Source: Sphaerochaetaceae bacterium
GTDB taxonomy: Bacteria; Spirochaetota; Spirochaetia; Sphaerochaetales; Sphaerochaetaceae
DNA length: 58,568 nt
Direction of reading: 5' to 3'
Assembly (NCBI GenBank): GCA_016938475.1
Contig: JAFGUP010000183.1
Location: 1-58,568, forward strand
Positions 1 to 8,380 of the stretch are shown in pieces. Position 1 is the first letter of the stretch, and the number at the start of each line of letters is the position of its first letter. Made by a program: the position numbers and the translations under genes. The notes beneath the pieces were generated by a model, which saw only the letters and a list, made by a program, of their open reading frames with translations, made no database searches and was not told the origin of the DNA.

Positions 1-50
1 AGCCTCTGCGTGAAGGAGACTTCCTGATTTTCAAATACCATAGCTGTCAT
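1..50 (-). CDS. Possible 5' end of a divergent gene, cut by window edge
   Basis: Reading leftward from an ATG at 48-50, sixteen codons stay open to the window edge (MTAMVFENQEVSFTQR). A GAGGA Shine-Dalgarno-like stretch lies about 10 nt before the ATG, and a second in-frame ATG follows three codons later. The gene would diverge from the TRAP operon, a common position for its regulator, but sixteen residues are too few to assign a family. The call rests only on start signal and position. Confidence 0.3.
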   Translation of the reverse strand, partial: MTAMVFENQEVSFTQR

Positions 51-367
51 ACTGCTTGTTTCCTCATTACCGTAGTATATCACATATGCAATAATGAATA
101 AAATTTATAAAGAAAATTTAATAACGGAATAAAATTACTCTGTTGATATAGTTGTAAATAAATATATTGTAAAAAATTAAAAACATAAAAGCTTCAGATG
201 TCATGTAGTTTACAGCCATAAAATATATATAAAACGAAAAAAAGTTCCATCTAAAAAATATTTTGATTGAATTTTATTTAATACGGGTGTATGCTTCTGA
301 AATGAAAAAGGTAGCTGGCAAGATATCCCTTGGATAGTACCCCAGCAAAACACTTAGGAGGTTTCGT
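51..367. other. AT-rich divergent intergenic region
   Basis: This stretch is far richer in A and T than the coding DNA around it and has no convincing reading frame. It lies between the possible leftward gene and dctP and holds the candidate dctP promoter near its right end. I see no clear operator palindrome in it. Confidence 0.6.
267..295 (+). promoter_or_regulatory. Candidate sigma-70 promoter of the TRAP operon
   Basis: TTGAAT at 267-272 and TATGCT at 290-295 are separated by 17 bp. The predicted start of transcription near 302 gives a leader of about 65 nt before dctP, whose ATG is preceded by AGGAGG at 356-361. Confidence 0.45.
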
Positions 368-1375
368 ATGAAAAAAGCAGTCCTGGTAATGATTGTGTTG
401 TCTCTCGTTTTCTCATCTGCAGTATTTGCAGCAGGTGCTCAGGAAAGTGAGCAGACGACGGTTAAGCTCTCGATTCCCGACCCGGCGAATTCGTCTGTCG
501 GCATGTTCGCAGATAAGTTCGCCGAACTCGTTGCTGAAAAGACCGGTTCATCTGTAGTGGTTGAAGTATATCCTGACGGTGTCCTGTTCGGACGGGATCA
601 GAATGCTGCGATCAATATGCTTGAGGATGGTGGACTTGATTCACTGATCCTTTCGACCTCGGTGTTCGCCTCCTTCGAGCCCCGTATGAACGCCATCTCA
701 CTTCCCTATCTGTTTGCCGGCTATGATGAGTTCATCGGTTTCCTGAATGGAGCACCCGGTCAGACACTTCTGAATTCACTCGACAGAATGAATATCGTCG
801 GTCTGTCTCTTGCAATCAGAACCCCGAGAAATATCACCAACTCACGTGGGCCGATCGCCGTTCCTTCCGATCTTGAAGGGTTGAAGATTCGTGTTCCCAA
901 CAATAACCTGTGGGTCGATTTCTTTGGTGCTCTAGGGGCCGATCCCACACCGATGAATTTCAGTGAAGTCTATACTGCACTTCAGTTGAAGACTATAGAT
1001 GCTCAGGAAAACCCAGTAGAGGTTCCCCTTGCCAACAAGTTCTATGAGGTCCAGCAGTATCTTTCTCTGACCCAGCATATTGCCGACTCCTTCGGTATCT
1101 TCATGAACAAGGATGTCTGGAATACGTTTGATGCAGCAACTCAGGAACAGATCAGAGAAGCTGCCGTCGAGGCTGCAGCATACAAGAACACGACTGATAT
1201 CGAACAGGAAGCAAAGATCATCGCAGAGCTGGAAGCTCAAGGAATGCAGGTCAATGCTCTCACCGAAGAGCAGGTGAAGATGTTCCAGGAAGAGGCGATG
1301 AAGATCTATCCGAAACTCGAAGAGATGGTCGGAGCTGATTTCGTGAAGGAGTCACTGGAATTCCTCGGCAGATAA
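368..1375 (+). CDS. dctP: TRAP transporter substrate-binding protein, DctP family
   Basis: This 335-aa exported protein should capture a carboxylated or polyol substrate in the periplasm and deliver it to the DctQ-DctM permease. An N-terminal signal peptide (residues 1 to about 21) ends in a short-chain AxA region, and the mature part begins AGAQESE, without a lipobox cysteine. The middle contains the family signature around RTPRNITNSRGPI and LEGLKIRVP, followed by QENPVE, the region that holds the substrate-contact segment in DctP proteins. Length is normal for the family. The start has a strong AGGAGG site six bases upstream. It heads an operon with both permease subunits, an aldolase, a dehydrogenase and a kinase, which suggests a sugar acid or polyol as ligand. 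Confidence 0.93.
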   Translation: MKKAVLVMIVLSLVFSSAVFAAGAQESEQTTVKLSIPDPANSSVGMFADKFAELVAEKTGSSVVVEVYPDGVLFGRDQNAAINMLEDGGLDSLILSTSVFASFEPRMNAISLPYLFAGYDEFIGFLNGAPGQTLLNSLDRMNIVGLSLAIRTPRNITNSRGPIAVPSDLEGLKIRVPNNNLWVDFFGALGADPTPMNFSEVYTALQLKTIDAQENPVEVPLANKFYEVQQYLSLTQHIADSFGIFMNKDVWNTFDAATQEQIREAAVEAAAYKNTTDIEQEAKIIAELEAQGMQVNALTEEQVKMFQEEAMKIYPKLEEMVGADFVKESLEFLGR

Positions 1376-1391
1376 TCTGACACCAGGCAAT

Positions 1392-1420
1392 CCGGTTTCC
1401 CCGTTTTTACGGGGAACCGG
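1392..1420 (+). terminator. Strong hairpin between dctP and dctQ
   Basis: CCGGTT-T-CCCCG at 1392-1403 pairs with CGGGG-AACCGG at 1410-1420, leaving one bulged T and a six-base loop. No T-tract follows, so it is more likely a partial terminator or an mRNA-stabilising 3' end that raises binding-protein output over permease output. Confidence 0.6.
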
Positions 1421-1433
1421 TTAAGGGATAGAT

Positions 1434-1964
1434 ATGTTGAAAAGTGATGTTATTTGGAAGATCATCAGTGGCGTGCTGTTTGCCACAGTAGGCGGAATGC
1501 TGGTGGTGATCGTAATTCAGGTGCTTGGGCGTATGGTCGGTCAGTCTATCCCCTGGACAGAAGAGTTGATACGATATCTATTCCTCTGGACAGTGAATTT
1601 CGGTATGGCTGTGGGGATGAGACATGCCAACCATGCATCGGTCAATATCCTCTACCTGGTGCTTCCCAGGAAGAAGTGGATCGAGGTTGTTCACCTTGTC
1701 ATCTATACGGCGAGTGCCTTCGTGTTCTTTTCGTTACTTTCATACTGGAATTACGGCATGACGATGAGACAGTTGAGAAGCGGCGAGATTTCCCCGGCAC
1801 TTGAGATCCCTATGTTTCTGGTGTCTCTTCCCCTTTTTATGTGTGACCTTCTGGCGGTAGTGGGTCTAGCTCAGAGCATGTTCCTGGATATGAAAACGAG
1901 AGAAAGGGTATCTTCCTGTGATCAGGGAGAAGCCTCAGATATAATAGAGGAGGCGAGGGTATGA
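1434..1964 (+). CDS. dctQ: TRAP transporter small permease, DctQ family
   Basis: The 176-aa protein is the four-helix small membrane subunit of a TRAP transporter. Hydrophobic segments are visible at about residues 10-30, 45-65 (containing the DctQ-typical PWTEELIRYLFLW motif), 85-105 and 125-150. The conserved WxEE and the following MAVGMRHANHA segment fit the family. It starts 13 bases after the intercistronic hairpin and overlaps dctM by four bases (ATGA), so the two permease genes should be translationally coupled. Confidence 0.9.
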   Translation: MLKSDVIWKIISGVLFATVGGMLVVIVIQVLGRMVGQSIPWTEELIRYLFLWTVNFGMAVGMRHANHASVNILYLVLPRKKWIEVVHLVIYTASAFVFFSLLSYWNYGMTMRQLRSGEISPALEIPMFLVSLPLFMCDLLAVVGLAQSMFLDMKTRERVSSCDQGEASDIIEEARV

Positions 1965-3232
1965 GTGTATTCCTCCTGATTGTGTTCTTCATTCTCAGTT
2001 TTCTGGGTATTCCGCTCGCAATCTCTCTAGGATTGGCTTCAATCGGTACAGTCGTCCTGTACGGACTGCCCATAACGATCATTGCAAGGCTGATGTACAC
2101 ATCTATGAACAGTTTCCTGCTGGTCGCAGTTCCTCTGTTCATCCTGGCCGGGACGGTGATGGAAAAAGGGGGAGTTGCAGACAGGATATTCGCGGCAGCC
2201 AAGTCGTATGTCGGAAGGTTTCGCGGCGGGTTGGGGATGGTGAACATCATCGCTTCCTTTATATTCGGCGGTATCTCAGGCTCTTCGGTAGCAGATGTCG
2301 GAAGCCTCGGGCCACTGGAAATCAAGGCGATGACTGATGAAGGCTATGATAAGAGCTATAGCGCAGCTCTTACCATGGTGACCTCAACACTCTCTTCCGT
2401 TGTTCCTCCCTCCATTTTGATGATCATAGCTGCGGTCGCTGCCAGTCAGTCAGTAGGCGCCTGCCTTGCCGGAGGGTTCGGACCTGCTCTTACCATATCA
2501 GGTATCTTCATGATTCAGAACTACCTGATCGCCCGTCGTCGCGGGTTCGGTATCCGGGTGAAACGGTCTTTCAGGGAGATTGTGGGTATCGTGGTCGGTT
2601 CCCTGCCGGCGCTGTTTTCTCCCATCATCATTCTTTTCGGAATGTTCAGCGGTTTTGTGACACCGACTGAGGCAGCTGCGATCGCGGTGTTATACACGCT
2701 GCTTGTTTCTTCTGTCGTGTACAAGAAGATGCCATGGAAGGATTTCCCCCGAATGGTCATCAGTGCAGGTATTACTTCAGGAACGATCCTTCTTGTCGCG
2801 ATGACCGCTTCTGTTGCCACCTATATCTTTGCAGTCGATCAACTGCCTATGAAAGTGAGCGCTCTGATGCTTGGACTCTCCCAGAGCCCGGCATTGATCA
2901 TGGTCCTCATGGGATTCATCTTCATCATCGTCGGTATGTTCCTCGATATAACTGCAGCGATTCTTCTGCTTACTCCCGTGCTCATGCCGACGGCTGTGCA
3001 GGTAGGAGTGAATCCGGTACATTTCGTCGTGTTCATGGTCACTGCACTGTCAATCGGGTTGAGTACTCCACCCGTCGGTGTCTGTCTGTTTGCTACTTCG
3101 CTCGTCTCGCATACATCGATTGAGAAAATCGTAAAGGCTTCCTGGCCGTTTTATGTGACGATGTTCCTTTTCATCGGCGTCTTTGCCATGACGCCGCAGA
3201 TCTCTCTGATTTTCGTACGATTGTTTACATAA
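1961..3232 (+). CDS. dctM: TRAP transporter large permease, DctM family
   Basis: This 423-aa polytopic membrane protein is the ion-coupled transport subunit of the TRAP system. About twelve hydrophobic segments run through the whole length, with the family's glycine- and serine-rich re-entrant regions (GGISGSSVADVGSLGPLEI in the first half, LSIGLSTPPVGVCLF in the second). The length matches stand-alone DctM proteins rather than QM fusions. It overlaps dctQ by ATGA. A 64-bp gap separates it from the aldolase gene, with no terminator, so transcription can continue. Confidence 0.93.
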   Translation: MSVFLLIVFFILSFLGIPLAISLGLASIGTVVLYGLPITIIARLMYTSMNSFLLVAVPLFILAGTVMEKGGVADRIFAAAKSYVGRFRGGLGMVNIIASFIFGGISGSSVADVGSLGPLEIKAMTDEGYDKSYSAALTMVTSTLSSVVPPSILMIIAAVAASQSVGACLAGGFGPALTISGIFMIQNYLIARRRGFGIRVKRSFREIVGIVVGSLPALFSPIIILFGMFSGFVTPTEAAAIAVLYTLLVSSVVYKKMPWKDFPRMVISAGITSGTILLVAMTASVATYIFAVDQLPMKVSALMLGLSQSPALIMVLMGFIFIIVGMFLDITAAILLLTPVLMPTAVQVGVNPVHFVVFMVTALSIGLSTPPVGVCLFATSLVSHTSIEKIVKASWPFYVTMFLFIGVFAMTPQISLIFVRLFT

Positions 3233-3296
3233 TGATATATGGATATTGTACCATTGAATACAATAATGAAAAAATGTGGTAATAAGAGGTATTAAC

Positions 3297-4100
3297 ATGG
3301 GTGTAGGAAAAGAGATTCGATTGGCGAGATTACTGAATGAGAAGTCGGGCAGACTGCTTGCTATCACGATGGATCATCCGATTACCAGAGGAGTTCTCCC
3401 CGGTCTTGAAGATATCCGGGGAGTGTTGGAGAAAGTATGTGCCGGGGGGCCCGACGCAGTGACTCTGCAGAAGGGGATTGCGCGAAACTGGTTTCAACCC
3501 TATGCAGGGAAAGTTGCCCTCATCATGAAGTCAACAACCTACTCGATCCCCTATCATCCCTACTATGATACTCCGGTCGCTGACGTAGAAGAAGCTGTTA
3601 TTCTCGGAGCTGATGCTATCAGTGTTGGAATGATCGTAGGGGGACCTGAGCAGGCAGCCCAGCTGACCCAGCTCGGGAAGATCAGTAAAGAAGCAGACAA
3701 ACTGGGAATGCCGTTGGTCGCTCATATCTATCCGAAAGGTCCGATGGTCACAGATTCTTCAGATGCTGACAGGATAGCGTATGCTGTGCGAGCAGGAGCT
3801 GAACTCGGAGTCGACATCATCAAGACAATCTGGAGTGGTTCGGCAGATACTTTCCAGCATGTAATAGACTCCTGTCCGGCTAAAGTCTGTCTGGCAGGCG
3901 GAGCGGGAGGTAATGAGCTGATTGACTATCTGCAGCTTACCCGTGACGGACTCGATATCGGTCTGGCCGGGGTTACATTTGGAAGAAGTGTCTGGGGTGA
4001 TGCCTATCCAACAGCAGTTGTTCTGGCACTGAAAGCCCTCATCCATGATGATCTGTCAGTGGATGAAGCAATGGCTGTGTATCAGGCACATGCGAAGTAG
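3297..4100 (+). CDS. Class I (Schiff-base) aldolase, DeoC/LacD/LsrF-like
   Basis: The 267-aa protein fits the FbaB/LsrF/DhnA type of TIM-barrel aldolase, which cleaves a phosphorylated sugar through a lysine Schiff base. DHP in AITMDHPITRG near the N terminus and the DIIKTIWSG strand with Lys176 are the family's active-site landmarks, and the GG in CLAGGAGG is the usual phosphate-binding loop. The ATG at 3297 is chosen over a GTG at 3276 because AGAGG lies seven to eight bases before it. Downstream of a TRAP transporter and upstream of a dehydrogenase and kinase, it probably performs the last step, splitting the phosphorylated keto-sugar into central intermediates. The exact substrate is not readable. 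Confidence 0.8.
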   Translation: MGVGKEIRLARLLNEKSGRLLAITMDHPITRGVLPGLEDIRGVLEKVCAGGPDAVTLQKGIARNWFQPYAGKVALIMKSTTYSIPYHPYYDTPVADVEEAVILGADAISVGMIVGGPEQAAQLTQLGKISKEADKLGMPLVAHIYPKGPMVTDSSDADRIAYAVRAGAELGVDIIKTIWSGSADTFQHVIDSCPAKVCLAGGAGGNELIDYLQLTRDGLDIGLAGVTFGRSVWGDAYPTAVVLALKALIHDDLSVDEAMAVYQAHAK

Positions 4101-4123
4101 TATAGCAGTAAGGAGATAGCGCA

Positions 4124-5161
4124 GTGAAAGCAGGTATGCTGAAACAGGTAGATGAACTGGTGTTTACCACTAGTGCAACACCTGAGATTGATGCCTCGGA
4201 AATCCTTGTCCGCGTCGGTGCCGCATCAATCTGCGGTACTGATCTCAGGATTGTCCGCGGAAAGAAAACCAAAGGTGTCAGGTATCCTTCGATTATCGGG
4301 CATGAATTCGCCGGAGAAGTTGTACAGGTCGGAGACGAGGTCACCTCTTTCCAGAACGGTGATCATGTAGCTGTGGATCCCGTTCTTCCCTGTGGCGGGT
4401 GCTACTATTGTCTTAACGGGATGGAGAACGTCTGCCAGAACCGGGTCGCGATCGGATATGAGTACGATGGGTGTTTTGCTGAGTATGTGCGTATCCCCGC
4501 AGCGTTCATCTCTCAGGGAAATGTCATTCGACTGCCCATGAGTATGCCGTTCACTTCAGGAGCTCTTGCAGAGCCACTTTCATGTGTGATTAACGGTCAG
4601 AGAAAGCTCGACATCACAGTCGGTGACACGGTTGTCATCATCGGTTCAGGTCCTATCGGAATCATGCATATGATGGTAGCGAAGGCTTCCGGTGCCTCCA
4701 CGGTTATCGTGAGTGAACCGAACAGGATGAGACGACAGACGGTCGAAGACTTCGGGGCCGATGTGACTGTGGATCCCCAGGAACAGTCATTGAAAGATGT
4801 CGTCATGAAACAGACCAATGGACTGGGTGCGGATGTTGTCATCCTTGCCATCGGAAACCCCAACATCGTGAACGAAGCCTTTTCGATTGCACGAAAGGGG
4901 GGGCGAGTGAGCCTGTTCGCGGGGTTCTCTAAAGGGGATATGCCTCAGGTGGATGTCAACCTCATTCACTACAATGAACTTGTGGTAGTGGGTGCAAGTG
5001 CTCTGCAGCGCAGGGATATGAAGACGGCGGTGAATCTTATCGCCAGTGGAGCTGTCGATGTCGGCCGGTTGGTAACCGATACCTTCCCTTTGGAACAAAT
5101 CGAAGCTGCTTTCAAGAAGGCGGAGTCAGGTGAAGCCATCAAGGTGGTTCTTGTCCCATGA
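4124..5161 (+). CDS. Zinc-dependent medium-chain alcohol/polyol dehydrogenase
   Basis: This 345-aa protein has the layout of sorbitol/threonine-type dehydrogenases. SICGTDLR supplies the catalytic-zinc cysteine and GHEFAGEV the zinc histidine and Glu. Four cysteines in PCGGCYYC and ENVC form the structural-zinc lobe, and GSGPIGIMHM is the Rossmann nucleotide loop. It should oxidise a polyol or sugar hydroxyl with NAD(P)+. Translation begins at GTG 4124 with AAGGAG nine bases upstream. It overlaps the kinase gene by ATGA. In the operon it most likely acts on the imported substrate before phosphorylation. Confidence 0.88.
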   Translation: MKAGMLKQVDELVFTTSATPEIDASEILVRVGAASICGTDLRIVRGKKTKGVRYPSIIGHEFAGEVVQVGDEVTSFQNGDHVAVDPVLPCGGCYYCLNGMENVCQNRVAIGYEYDGCFAEYVRIPAAFISQGNVIRLPMSMPFTSGALAEPLSCVINGQRKLDITVGDTVVIIGSGPIGIMHMMVAKASGASTVIVSEPNRMRRQTVEDFGADVTVDPQEQSLKDVVMKQTNGLGADVVILAIGNPNIVNEAFSIARKGGRVSLFAGFSKGDMPQVDVNLIHYNELVVVGASALQRRDMKTAVNLIASGAVDVGRLVTDTFPLEQIEAAFKKAESGEAIKVVLVP

Positions 5162-6645
5162 AAGAGCTTACTGCGCTCCTGGGTGTTGATGCGGGCACAA
5201 GCGGGGTGAAAGTCTGTGCTTTCACCCTCGATGGGGCTCTCATCCGCAAGGAGGAGGAGAAGGTCTCAATCATCTCAGAAAGACCCGGGTATGCTGAGCT
5301 CGATGTAATGCAGTACTGGCTCATGGTGCGAAACGCCATCAGCAGAATAACAGCGAAAGATCCCCTTGATATAGTTGGCATTGGACTGTCCACGACCTGT
5401 CCGACAGTCATCACGATGGATCAGGAGTATCATCCTATCGGAAGGGGCATCACCTATCTGGATAACCGTGCTTCTGCAGAGGCAGCTGAGTACCTGGATA
5501 TATTTTCTGACCAGGAGACGTACGTCAGGAGGATAGGGAATCGTTGTTCAGTCTCCACCTGCAGTTCATCGACGATGCGTTGGATCAGGAAGAACGAGTC
5601 CGACAGGTGGGACGCTACGACCCATATCGGGATGTTGAACAGTTTTCTTGCCGCCCAGCTTACCGGTTCAGCTGCCATTGATACGACTCAGGCTTCCTAC
5701 TCGGGAATTTTCAGACTCGAGAACCCTGTCGACTGGGATGACGAGCTTCTTGAACTGGCCGGAATCCCGCGTGAGAAACTGCTTCCAATCTCTCAGCCTT
5801 CCAGTATGATCGGGGGTATCAAGAGAGAGGTCGCAGAGCAGCTTGGGCTCAAGGAAGGAACCCCGGTCGCGATCGGTTCCGGAGGTACTGCTGCAGCGGC
5901 ATATGCTCTGGGGCTCAAAGATCCTCAGGTGGCATTCGAGTCGGTAGGCACCTCCGGCGTCTTCACCTTCCTGTTGGATGAACCTCGATTCAATCCTTCG
6001 TTCATGAACCGATGTCATGTGATTTCAGGACTCTGGTTATCACATGGTGCCAGTTCGATGATGGGAGGGTCGATCGAATGGCTGAAGAACAATATTCTCA
6101 AGGAATTCCATGACTACTCTGTTCTTGATACGGCTATACACGGTGCCGTTCCCGGAGCTCACGGTGTGGTGTTCCTTCCCTATCTTTCAGGTGAGCGCTG
6201 TCCGGTCTGGGATCCTGATGCGAAGGCAGTGTGGTATGGCATGTCATTGAAAACAACAAGTCTTGATCTGCTGGAGTCGGTCTTCGAGGCCGGAGCGTAT
6301 TCGCTCAGACAGATACGTGAAAACGGTGAGAGGTTTCTTCAAAACAGGATAGACTCGGTCATCGCAGTAGGAAACGGCACCAAGAGTGAACACTGGAATC
6401 AGATGAAAGCGGACGTTCTTTCGGTCCCCTATAGAACAACTGCCTTCAGAGATGCTTCTGCCTACGGAGCTGCTATCATGGGAGGGGTGGCCTCGGGTAT
6501 CTACGCTGATACCACTGACCGGGCTATCCCTGTGCTGCAAGTAGACGGCCATGTCTACCATCCACGCACAGAGGGCACCAGTGAGTATGAGAGGGGGTAT
6601 CGTTCCTATCTTCAGTTGTACCCTGCGGTTAAAGACCTGGCATAG
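5158..6645 (+). CDS. FGGY-family carbohydrate kinase, xylulokinase-like
   Basis: The 495-aa protein is an ATP-dependent sugar kinase of the FGGY family. The N-terminal GVDAGTSGVKV is the phosphate-1 loop of the actin-like fold, GIGLSTTCPT and the DNRA segment follow where the sugar-binding residues sit, and the C-terminal half carries the adenosine loop around GSGGTAAAAYALG and VGNGTKSEHWNQ. Length is typical. Its ATG overlaps the dehydrogenase stop, so it is co-translated. It is the last gene of the operon and probably phosphorylates the keto product made by the dehydrogenase, giving the aldolase its substrate. Substrate specificity cannot be read from sequence. Confidence 0.88.
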   Translation: MKELTALLGVDAGTSGVKVCAFTLDGALIRKEEEKVSIISERPGYAELDVMQYWLMVRNAISRITAKDPLDIVGIGLSTTCPTVITMDQEYHPIGRGITYLDNRASAEAAEYLDIFSDQETYVRRIGNRCSVSTCSSSTMRWIRKNESDRWDATTHIGMLNSFLAAQLTGSAAIDTTQASYSGIFRLENPVDWDDELLELAGIPREKLLPISQPSSMIGGIKREVAEQLGLKEGTPVAIGSGGTAAAAYALGLKDPQVAFESVGTSGVFTFLLDEPRFNPSFMNRCHVISGLWLSHGASSMMGGSIEWLKNNILKEFHDYSVLDTAIHGAVPGAHGVVFLPYLSGERCPVWDPDAKAVWYGMSLKTTSLDLLESVFEAGAYSLRQIRENGERFLQNRIDSVIAVGNGTKSEHWNQMKADVLSVPYRTTAFRDASAYGAAIMGGVASGIYADTTDRAIPVLQVDGHVYHPRTEGTSEYERGYRSYLQLYPAVKDLA

Positions 6646-6744
6646 GAGTGGAATGTTGTTTACTCAGGTTCAATGGGTTCCCTTCAGGCATCAACCGGGT
6701 ACAATCGAGGTGTGCTTCGGGGACCCTTTCTTCGAACAGGAGAA

Positions 6745-7122
6745 TCAGTCAACCAGCTGAAGTCCGAATGCAGTGAATCTTTCGAAGTCTTTCCTGTTCT
6801 CGGTAGCCAGGGATGCATTCGAGACCATAGCTGCTGCAGCAATCATCGCATCAACTCTGAGATTCCGTTTCCTTCCGGTTTCAGTGTACAGGCGGGATGC
6901 TTCCTTACTCTGATCCCGGGTGAGTGAAATGATTCGGTCTTCAATCAGGGCACTTACCACCAGAATTCCTTCGCTATCTACAGGACCGCACAGAAATTCA
7001 TACCAGGAGATAGCTGATGTGATCAGCTCTTCCCCCTCAGTAATCCACTCTGTGATCCTCATGGATTCCATCGTCCCGTCAACCAGAGCTCTGATAAGGT
7101 AGTTCGTATCCAGAAGGATCAT
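6745..7122 (-). CDS. vapC: PIN-domain ribonuclease toxin, VapC family
   Basis: The 125-aa protein is a compact PIN domain. The acidic metal-binding residues expected of VapC toxins are seen at Asp5 (MILLDTNYL), Glu42 (SWYEFL) and Asp91 (LRVDAMIAA), with Asn or Asp near ATENRKDF closing the site. VapC toxins cleave tRNA or rRNA with Mg2+. The gene overlaps the antitoxin gene directly upstream, the standard order, and faces the kinase gene of the TRAP operon tail to tail. Length and motif spacing look intact. Confidence 0.9.
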   Translation of the reverse strand: MILLDTNYLIRALVDGTMESMRITEWITEGEELITSAISWYEFLCGPVDSEGILVVSALIEDRIISLTRDQSKEASRLYTETGRKRNLRVDAMIAAAAMVSNASLATENRKDFERFTAFGLQLVD

Positions 7123-7406
7123 TATTCACCTCTCCAATGGGTTCTTTCATCCGCCACCTGCATCAGGTAGGCGTCAGCCTCTGAGGATGAGATTCCTTTC
7201 TTTTCAACATATCTCTGCAAGAGCTGTAACTTGTGGTGAGTGCGATGCTGCAGGTCACGCTCAGCCTGTTCAACGGCCCTTCGTACGACCTCTGCCTGAG
7301 AGATGTGCAGTATCTCTGATAGTGTCTTCAGCCGTTGGATCGTAATATCATCAAGGGCGAATGTCGTTCTTCGGTTCATCTGTGCCATACCATAAGTATG
7401 TACCAT
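7122..7406 (-). CDS. vapB: Ribbon-helix-helix antitoxin, VapB type
   Basis: Up to 94 aa. The N-terminal part RRTTFALDDITIQRLKTLSE followed by SQAEVVRRAVEQAE is a ribbon-helix-helix DNA-binding domain, and the tail that follows should wrap the VapC active site. It overlaps vapC by one base. Three in-frame ATGs (7406, 7388, 7379) are possible. None has a clear Shine-Dalgarno sequence, and the later ones place the beta strand right at the N terminus as in most such antitoxins, so the real product may be 85-88 aa. Confidence 0.85.
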   Translation of the reverse strand: MVHTYGMAQMNRRTTFALDDITIQRLKTLSEILHISQAEVVRRAVEQAERDLQHRTHHKLQLLQRYVEKKGISSSEADAYLMQVADERTHWRGE

Positions 7407-7408
7407 AA
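7389..7408 (-). promoter_or_regulatory. Direct repeats at the vapBC start, candidate autoregulatory operator
   Basis: ACCATAA occurs at 7389-7395 and again at 7402-7408 (13-bp period), with the short palindrome CATAAGTATG between them. It overlaps the most upstream ATG of vapB. RHH antitoxins bind such repeated half-sites over their own promoter; here this is inference from position. Confidence 0.4.
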
Positions 7409-7469
7409 TACAGGCGTTGAGAAGGTGTGATTGATAAAATTTCTCTCGTTCATTGCATGTACTGTGCGA

Positions 7470-7494
7470 CCTGCAGGCCAGTATGCCCTGCAGG
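7470..7494 (-). terminator. Hairpin downstream of the ABC sugar operon
   Basis: Two copies of the self-complementary octamer CCTGCAGG (7470-7477 and 7487-7494) can pair around a nine-base loop. It lies 32 bases past the stop of the last gene of the minus-strand operon. There is no T-tract on either side, so a factor-independent terminator is uncertain. Confidence 0.35.
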
Positions 7495-7525
7495 CGTTAA
7501 CGGAAGACGCATGTTCACCAGCCGC

Positions 7526-8380
7526 TCATACTCTCTTCAGCAGTTCCGTTGCCCTCTGTGCATAGGTGAGGTAGGTCTCCCGCATGCTTTTCTCGTTTCC
7601 TGCGTTTCCTGTGTGAATCTGCACGCTCATGTGGGGCTCGATCGAGTACATGCCGGTATACCCGCTGGTCTCCAGATCCCGTACGATGGGAAGAACCTCA
7701 CACTGACCTTCTGCAGGATAGCAGTGAATGATCTTTCCCTCACCGTCACGGTAGCAGTCCTTGATGTGCACATGTGCTATGCGTTTTCTTGCTGTATGAT
7801 AGAAATCCCATACCGACTGTGGAGGAAGGCCGTGAGCAAGGGGATTGCCGGTGTCAAAGACCACCTGAAGGGCCGGGTCGTCTATTTCCTCGAGAAAGAT
7901 ACGGAAGTTGTCGGGGGTGATAGAGGCCCAGCCGTCACAGTTTTCAAGAAGGAGTATGATGCCATCTTCGTGAGCCATACGGGTCAGTTCCTTCACCCTC
8001 CTGATAGCTTCGCTCTTCCAGGTTTTCTCATCCGCATCACCTCTGGTGTAGCTCATGATCCTCAGGTATTTCGTTCCCAGGCGATGCATTCTCAAAGCAG
8101 AGCGTCTGAGGTCCCGCGTATCCAGAGAGAAATCCCCGGTAACATCTCTGGCCCAGTTCGCGATCGATGAGCCGAAGGAGATGACAGGCTTCTCTCTTTC
8201 CTCAATAGCCGCGGCGACGAGGTCGAATTCCTTTTGAGGCATCTCACAGACATTCATGCCATCAACAGAGCGCAGCTCGATACTCTCCCATCCCAGCTGT
8301 TCATGGAGTGCCAGCTGGTCTTCTATCGTCCTGGCCCCTTCATCTGCTATGCCGGTGATTCTCTCTCTCAGATTGTTCAT
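7526..8380 (-). CDS. Sugar phosphate isomerase/epimerase (xylose isomerase-like TIM barrel)
   Basis: The 284-aa protein has the AP-endonuclease-2/xylose-isomerase-like barrel fold. Typical metal-ligand segments are visible: LLLENCDGW with the first Glu, VVFDTGNPLAHG with the Asp, AHVHIKDCYRD with the His-Lys-Asp element, and YSIEPHMS with the last Glu. Such enzymes isomerise or epimerise keto-sugars or inositol derivatives, or dehydrate keto-inosose. It is the last gene of the ABC operon and overlaps the dehydrogenase gene by ATGA. Together with that dehydrogenase and the GH31 enzyme it probably processes a released monosaccharide. The substrate is unknown. Confidence 0.8.
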   Translation of the reverse strand: MNNLRERITGIADEGARTIEDQLALHEQLGWESIELRSVDGMNVCEMPQKEFDLVAAAIEEREKPVISFGSSIANWARDVTGDFSLDTRDLRRSALRMHRLGTKYLRIMSYTRGDADEKTWKSEAIRRVKELTRMAHEDGIILLLENCDGWASITPDNFRIFLEEIDDPALQVVFDTGNPLAHGLPPQSVWDFYHTARKRIAHVHIKDCYRDGEGKIIHCYPAEGQCEVLPIVRDLETSGYTGMYSIEPHMSVQIHTGNAGNEKSMRETYLTYAQRATELLKRV

